A stretch of 24,578 nucleotides of DNA. It comes from Chloroflexota bacterium (GTDB lineage: Bacteria > Chloroflexota > Ktedonobacteria > Ktedonobacterales > Ktedonobacteraceae). The stretch is from NCBI GenBank assembly GCA_005879655.1, contig VBJK01000099.1, positions 1 through 24,578 of the forward strand, given 5' to 3'. The translations under genes were made by a program, and so were the position numbers. Under the pieces are notes generated by a model. The model had not been told where the DNA came from. It saw nothing but the letters and a program-made list of their open reading frames with translations, and did no database searches. This document shows, piece after piece, positions 21,839 to 24,578 of the stretch; within the stretch, counting starts at the first letter, position 1; each line of letters begins with the position of its first letter.

Positions 21839-24578
21839 TTATTCATCGTAGGGAAACTCATCGCGAATCACACGCTCTGGTGGTTTCACCTTACGTAACC
21901 ACTCTTTGACAAGACCTACAGGAAGTCTGAATTGTGCTCCATTCTGGAACTCTTCAATGATATCCTCGCGTACCAGATTTTGGAGGGCCTTTGTCACTTT
22001 GTCTTGTTCATATGGAACCCCCTGTGCATCCAACTCGGTGTAAATATCGCTGAGAGTAAAAATACGTCCATCCTCGCCTTTATCCTGTGCTAGTACAGAG
22101 AGGAGGAAACGCTCGATGCCTGGGGAAGACTGATTCCAGATCCAGTTGATGCAACCAGATTGTTCTTCCAGCACAATGTCCACTACGTTATTGATGTCAT
22201 TAACAGTGACGTACGGCTTGCTCTTTTTATTGCAATAGCCAATCAATATTTCACTAAGGACGTGAATGAAGTAAGGAAGATCTCCTGAAAGCCTGTGGAC
22301 ACGCTCTAAGGCCAGCATATCGTATTCTAGGAAACCGCTAATCGGTTCGACGATCAGCGAGCGCGCTTCACTAGGTTCGAGCTTGCTTAATCTGTGGTGA
22401 AGAGCGATATTAAAGAAGACCGACCACGATGGCTCAGTAACGTGGCGAATGCGTGGTGCACTGACCAGGAGAAAGTTCAATCCCTGGCGATGCTGCATCA
22501 GACTACGTAGATAACGAAGCACATCTTGGTTGAGTGGGCCATTATCGATCTTCTCCTGCAAGACTTCAAATTCGTCGAGCAAGAAAACGATTTTTTCGTT
22601 GCCGAGTGTCTGAAGAGCTTTCGCCAAAAACGTGTCAAAGCTCTCTGTAGGATTGGACAAAAATGCCTCGCGCTCAGGTAGCTCAAGTGTGATCTGCCTG
22701 CGCTTCTGCACTTCGTCGCATACACGCACGGCAAACCCCACGAAAAGGTGTCCCATGGTTTGTAATGCCTGCCCTTGCAAGTCAATAAGCACAGGGACCT
22801 GTGGACCCTCTGTCAATGCGTTGGCAAGCTGATAAACCAGACTGGTTTTGCCTGTGCGTCGCTGTCCTGAGAGCACAACAACTTTATTCGCGGTAACGCT
22901 GCTCAGTTTCTCACATAATGTATCAATATCATTACGGCGTCCATAGAACATGTGGCGATCACGAATTGGTGTCCCGCCTGTATAGGGATTGGGGATTTCG
23001 GCGTAAGCGTGTTGCCGATCTCGCAAAACGACCACATCCGCGAAATGTTCTTCCTTGTTGCGTTTTTCCGCATCGTCGTAGGTAATAAGAAATTTTAAGC
23101 GCGGTGAGGCACTCTGTGGTTTGATGGTAAACTCGACTGAAGCGAACCTGTTATTTGGCAGTTGGACCAGTGTTTGTTCCTTCGTACCAATTACGGAGAA
23201 GTCCTGCTCAACCTCTATAATGCGTACCTTGATATAATCAGCGGCACTGATCCCTTTATTGGTAATGAGCAGCGAGACGACTACTTCTTCTTCACGCTGC
23301 ACCTCCTTATTGCGGATCTCTGCTACTAAGCGTGCATGGCCACGCAAGCGATTAATCTCACTCTTGATAATCTGGTAGAACTGCTCCACTAGTATGGAAA
23401 GGATAACTAACTCTGGAAGACGATAACCTTGTGGATATGCCAGTGCACGTTGATTATCTTCTTTCTGCACACGATCCCCAATGGCTTCGCGGCGTTCATA
23501 GGCCCGCATGATATCGGCAACTTCATGAAACTCATCAAAAATGTGCATGCAGGTCGCAATGATTTTGTATTCCTTCTCGGTCTCTTCTGCCGCAGTATTG
23601 GTCCACTGGTAACGTGCAATGGCGCTACTGGAACGTATTTGTGAGATGCGCTGGAATTCGCTATAAACCTGATAGAAATCGTCGCCATAAGTAGGGGTGA
23701 ATGCTTGCAGATCTTTAATCGCATCAATCGCTTCATTAAGACGATCGGCAGTTGTCTGTTCGTCAAGCTTCGTTACTAACCTCACTAAGCACTGGAACCA
23801 GCGTTTCACAGCGGGTTGACGGGCTGAGTAGGAGATCTGTTTAAGGATAGGGATCTTGGGTTGTGCCGCAAGTAGTGCAATGCTGCCTTGAATGACACAT
23901 TCTGGATGGACATCAAAATAGTGGGACAGCGCGCGTCCTGTCTCTTGTCTTATCCATAGCTTCTCATCATCTATAGTAGCAAGTAAAAGGTCAAAGACAC
24001 GATCAGGGTGCTCTTGCGCCAGTGAGTCCAGTTTGCGTACAACAGCACGGCGTATCCACATATCATTGTTGTGAGTGAAGTACTTAAGATACTCGAAGCA
24101 GAGTCCTTCGTCTATCTCAAGGACCTTCAACAGAATAGCTACAATAGCAAGACGAATGTCGGGGTCTGGATCGGCTGAGAGTTGGCGTAGGAAATTACGT
24201 GCCTGGCGTGCGTTCTCTTCCTGGTTGGTAGGAACAATGAGAAATAGGACAATGGCACGTACCAGCTCTTTCTTTACTTCTAGGGATTCATCAGTGCGCA
24301 GAGCTTCCTGAAAGCGTTTCACATCCTCTTCATAGCGTTGATGTTGACCCGCCAGCCTTGCCAGAGCATAGGCACGCATAAACTCATCGGAATGATGGGT
24401 CAACGCCATAATTGTGCCGTGGCGGTCCTCCTTTGTATTTACCCATGCTTCCCAACACTGCTGAATATAGCCATAGGTTTGTTTCTGATCGAGGATCTGC
24501 AAAAGGTCCAAGCGATTTTCCGAAGCTACGGCAATCTCAACCGTGCCATCATTGTTGATATCTCTGGCACGGATCTCT
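21839..24578 (-). CDS. HEAT-repeat, beta-domain and P-loop ATPase protein, 5' end beyond the window
   Basis: This large protein is read from at least the window edge; a TTG at 24511 gives 890 aa, but the frame stays open beyond it. The edge-proximal residues, DINNDGTVEIAVASENR, resemble an FG-GAP or similar beta-propeller repeat, so the true start lies outside. Numbering from the TTG, residues 60-300 are HEAT-like helical repeats, about 400-510 an Ig/CARDB-like beta domain (VSLLITNKGISAADYIKVRI), and about 520-800 an AAA/STAND-like ATPase with the GQRRTGKTS Walker A near 547 and VFLLDEFE near 643. The typical NPYTGGTPI and MFYGRRNDI lead-in precedes it. The end is a winged-helix-like region. 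Such ATPases often serve in signalling or conflict systems; the role here is unknown. It converges on the radical SAM gene. Confidence 0.85.
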   Translation of the reverse strand, partial: EIRARDINNDGTVEIAVASENRLDLLQILDQKQTYGYIQQCWEAWVNTKEDRHGTIMALTHHSDEFMRAYALARLAGQHQRYEEDVKRFQEALRTDESLEVKKELVRAIVLFLIVPTNQEENARQARNFLRQLSADPDPDIRLAIVAILLKVLEIDEGLCFEYLKYFTHNNDMWIRRAVVRKLDSLAQEHPDRVFDLLLATIDDEKLWIRQETGRALSHYFDVHPECVIQGSIALLAAQPKIPILKQISYSARQPAVKRWFQCLVRLVTKLDEQTTADRLNEAIDAIKDLQAFTPTYGDDFYQVYSEFQRISQIRSSSAIARYQWTNTAAEETEKEYKIIATCMHIFDEFHEVADIMRAYERREAIGDRVQKEDNQRALAYPQGYRLPELVILSILVEQFYQIIKSEINRLRGHARLVAEIRNKEVQREEEVVVSLLITNKGISAADYIKVRIIEVEQDFSVIGTKEQTLVQLPNNRFASVEFTIKPQSASPRLKFLITYDDAEKRNKEEHFADVVVLRDRQHAYAEIPNPYTGGTPIRDRHMFYGRRNDIDTLCEKLSSVTANKVVVLSGQRRTGKTSLVYQLANALTEGPQVPVLIDLQGQALQTMGHLFVGFAVRVCDEVQKRRQITLELPEREAFLSNPTESFDTFLAKALQTLGNEKIVFLLDEFEVLQEKIDNGPLNQDVLRYLRSLMQHRQGLNFLLVSAPRIRHVTEPSWSVFFNIALHHRLSKLEPSEARSLIVEPISGFLEYDMLALERVHRLSGDLPYFIHVLSEILIGYCNKKSKPYVTVNDINNVVDIVLEEQSGCINWIWNQSSPGIERFLLSVLAQDKGEDGRIFTLSDIYTELDAQGVPYEQDKVTKALQNLVREDIIEEFQNGAQFRLPVGLVKEWLRKVKPPERVIRDEFPYDE

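Noticed and set aside
1..24578. tRNA, rRNA, insertion sequence or phage genes
   Set aside because: No cloverleaf with a conserved T-arm, no rRNA-like stretch, and no transposase or integrase motif was noticed on either strand; this was by reading, not by a covariance search.

Overview
The window looks like chromosome from a Ktedonobacteria-type member of the Chloroflexota. This is inferred from protein character, not from a marker gene. The pointers are a NACHT-protein C-terminal remnant of the kind abundant in that class, a tandem DUF4389 membrane protein, a YhaO/YhaN-like nuclease pair, a GrrM/OscB-type radical SAM enzyme and a HEAT-repeat ATPase. Base composition appears close to balanced. 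I saw no rRNA, tRNA, transposase or phage genes. Both window edges cut genes.

Layout. (1) 1-1.6 kb: the 3' part of a PrsW-type membrane protease (+) converges on a DUF4389 membrane protein (-). (2) 1.6-2.6 kb: no intact gene. It holds the decayed 3' end of a NACHT-type gene (-), whose frame is broken by an exact 62-bp tandem duplication, then a hairpin and an extended -10 promoter. (3) 2.6-5.7 kb: a fatty-acid synthesis operon (accC, fabF, accB), closed by a long hairpin. (4) 5.8-6.5 kb: a stand-alone HD-GYP phosphodiesterase (-). (5) 6.5-7.1 kb: a non-coding gap with a hairpin and one CRISPR-repeat-like 37-mer. (6) 7.1-12.3 kb: a two-gene Mre11/Rad50-like operon. The Rad50-like protein has a transmembrane hairpin instead of a zinc hook, and the nuclease partner has changed metal-site residues. 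It ends in a 46-bp perfect inverted repeat. (7) 12.5-13.9 kb: an SQR-like flavoprotein under its own strong promoter. (8) 14.0-19.7 kb, all on the minus strand: pdxS, pdxT, a tandem GNAT-like protein and an R3H/AAA ATPase form an operon, followed by a hairpin cluster and a DNA methyltransferase. PdxT lacks the segment with its oxyanion-hole glycines. (9) 20.2-21.8 kb: an unknown 135-aa protein coupled to a radical SAM/SPASM peptide maturase, probably a RiPP locus. (10) 21.8 kb to the end: a large HEAT-repeat/beta-domain/P-loop ATPase (-). Its frame runs off the window into a sequence resembling an FG-GAP-type beta-propeller repeat.

How the parts relate. Blocks 3 and 8 are core metabolism: malonyl-CoA and fatty-acid elongation, and pyridoxal phosphate synthesis. 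Blocks 6, 9 and 10 are accessory and the most interesting. They comprise a membrane-tethered SMC/nuclease pair, a modified-peptide pathway and a STAND-like multidomain ATPase. Most transcription units end in unusually long, nearly perfect hairpins, several of them between convergent genes. All family assignments come from reading motifs; no database search was run.
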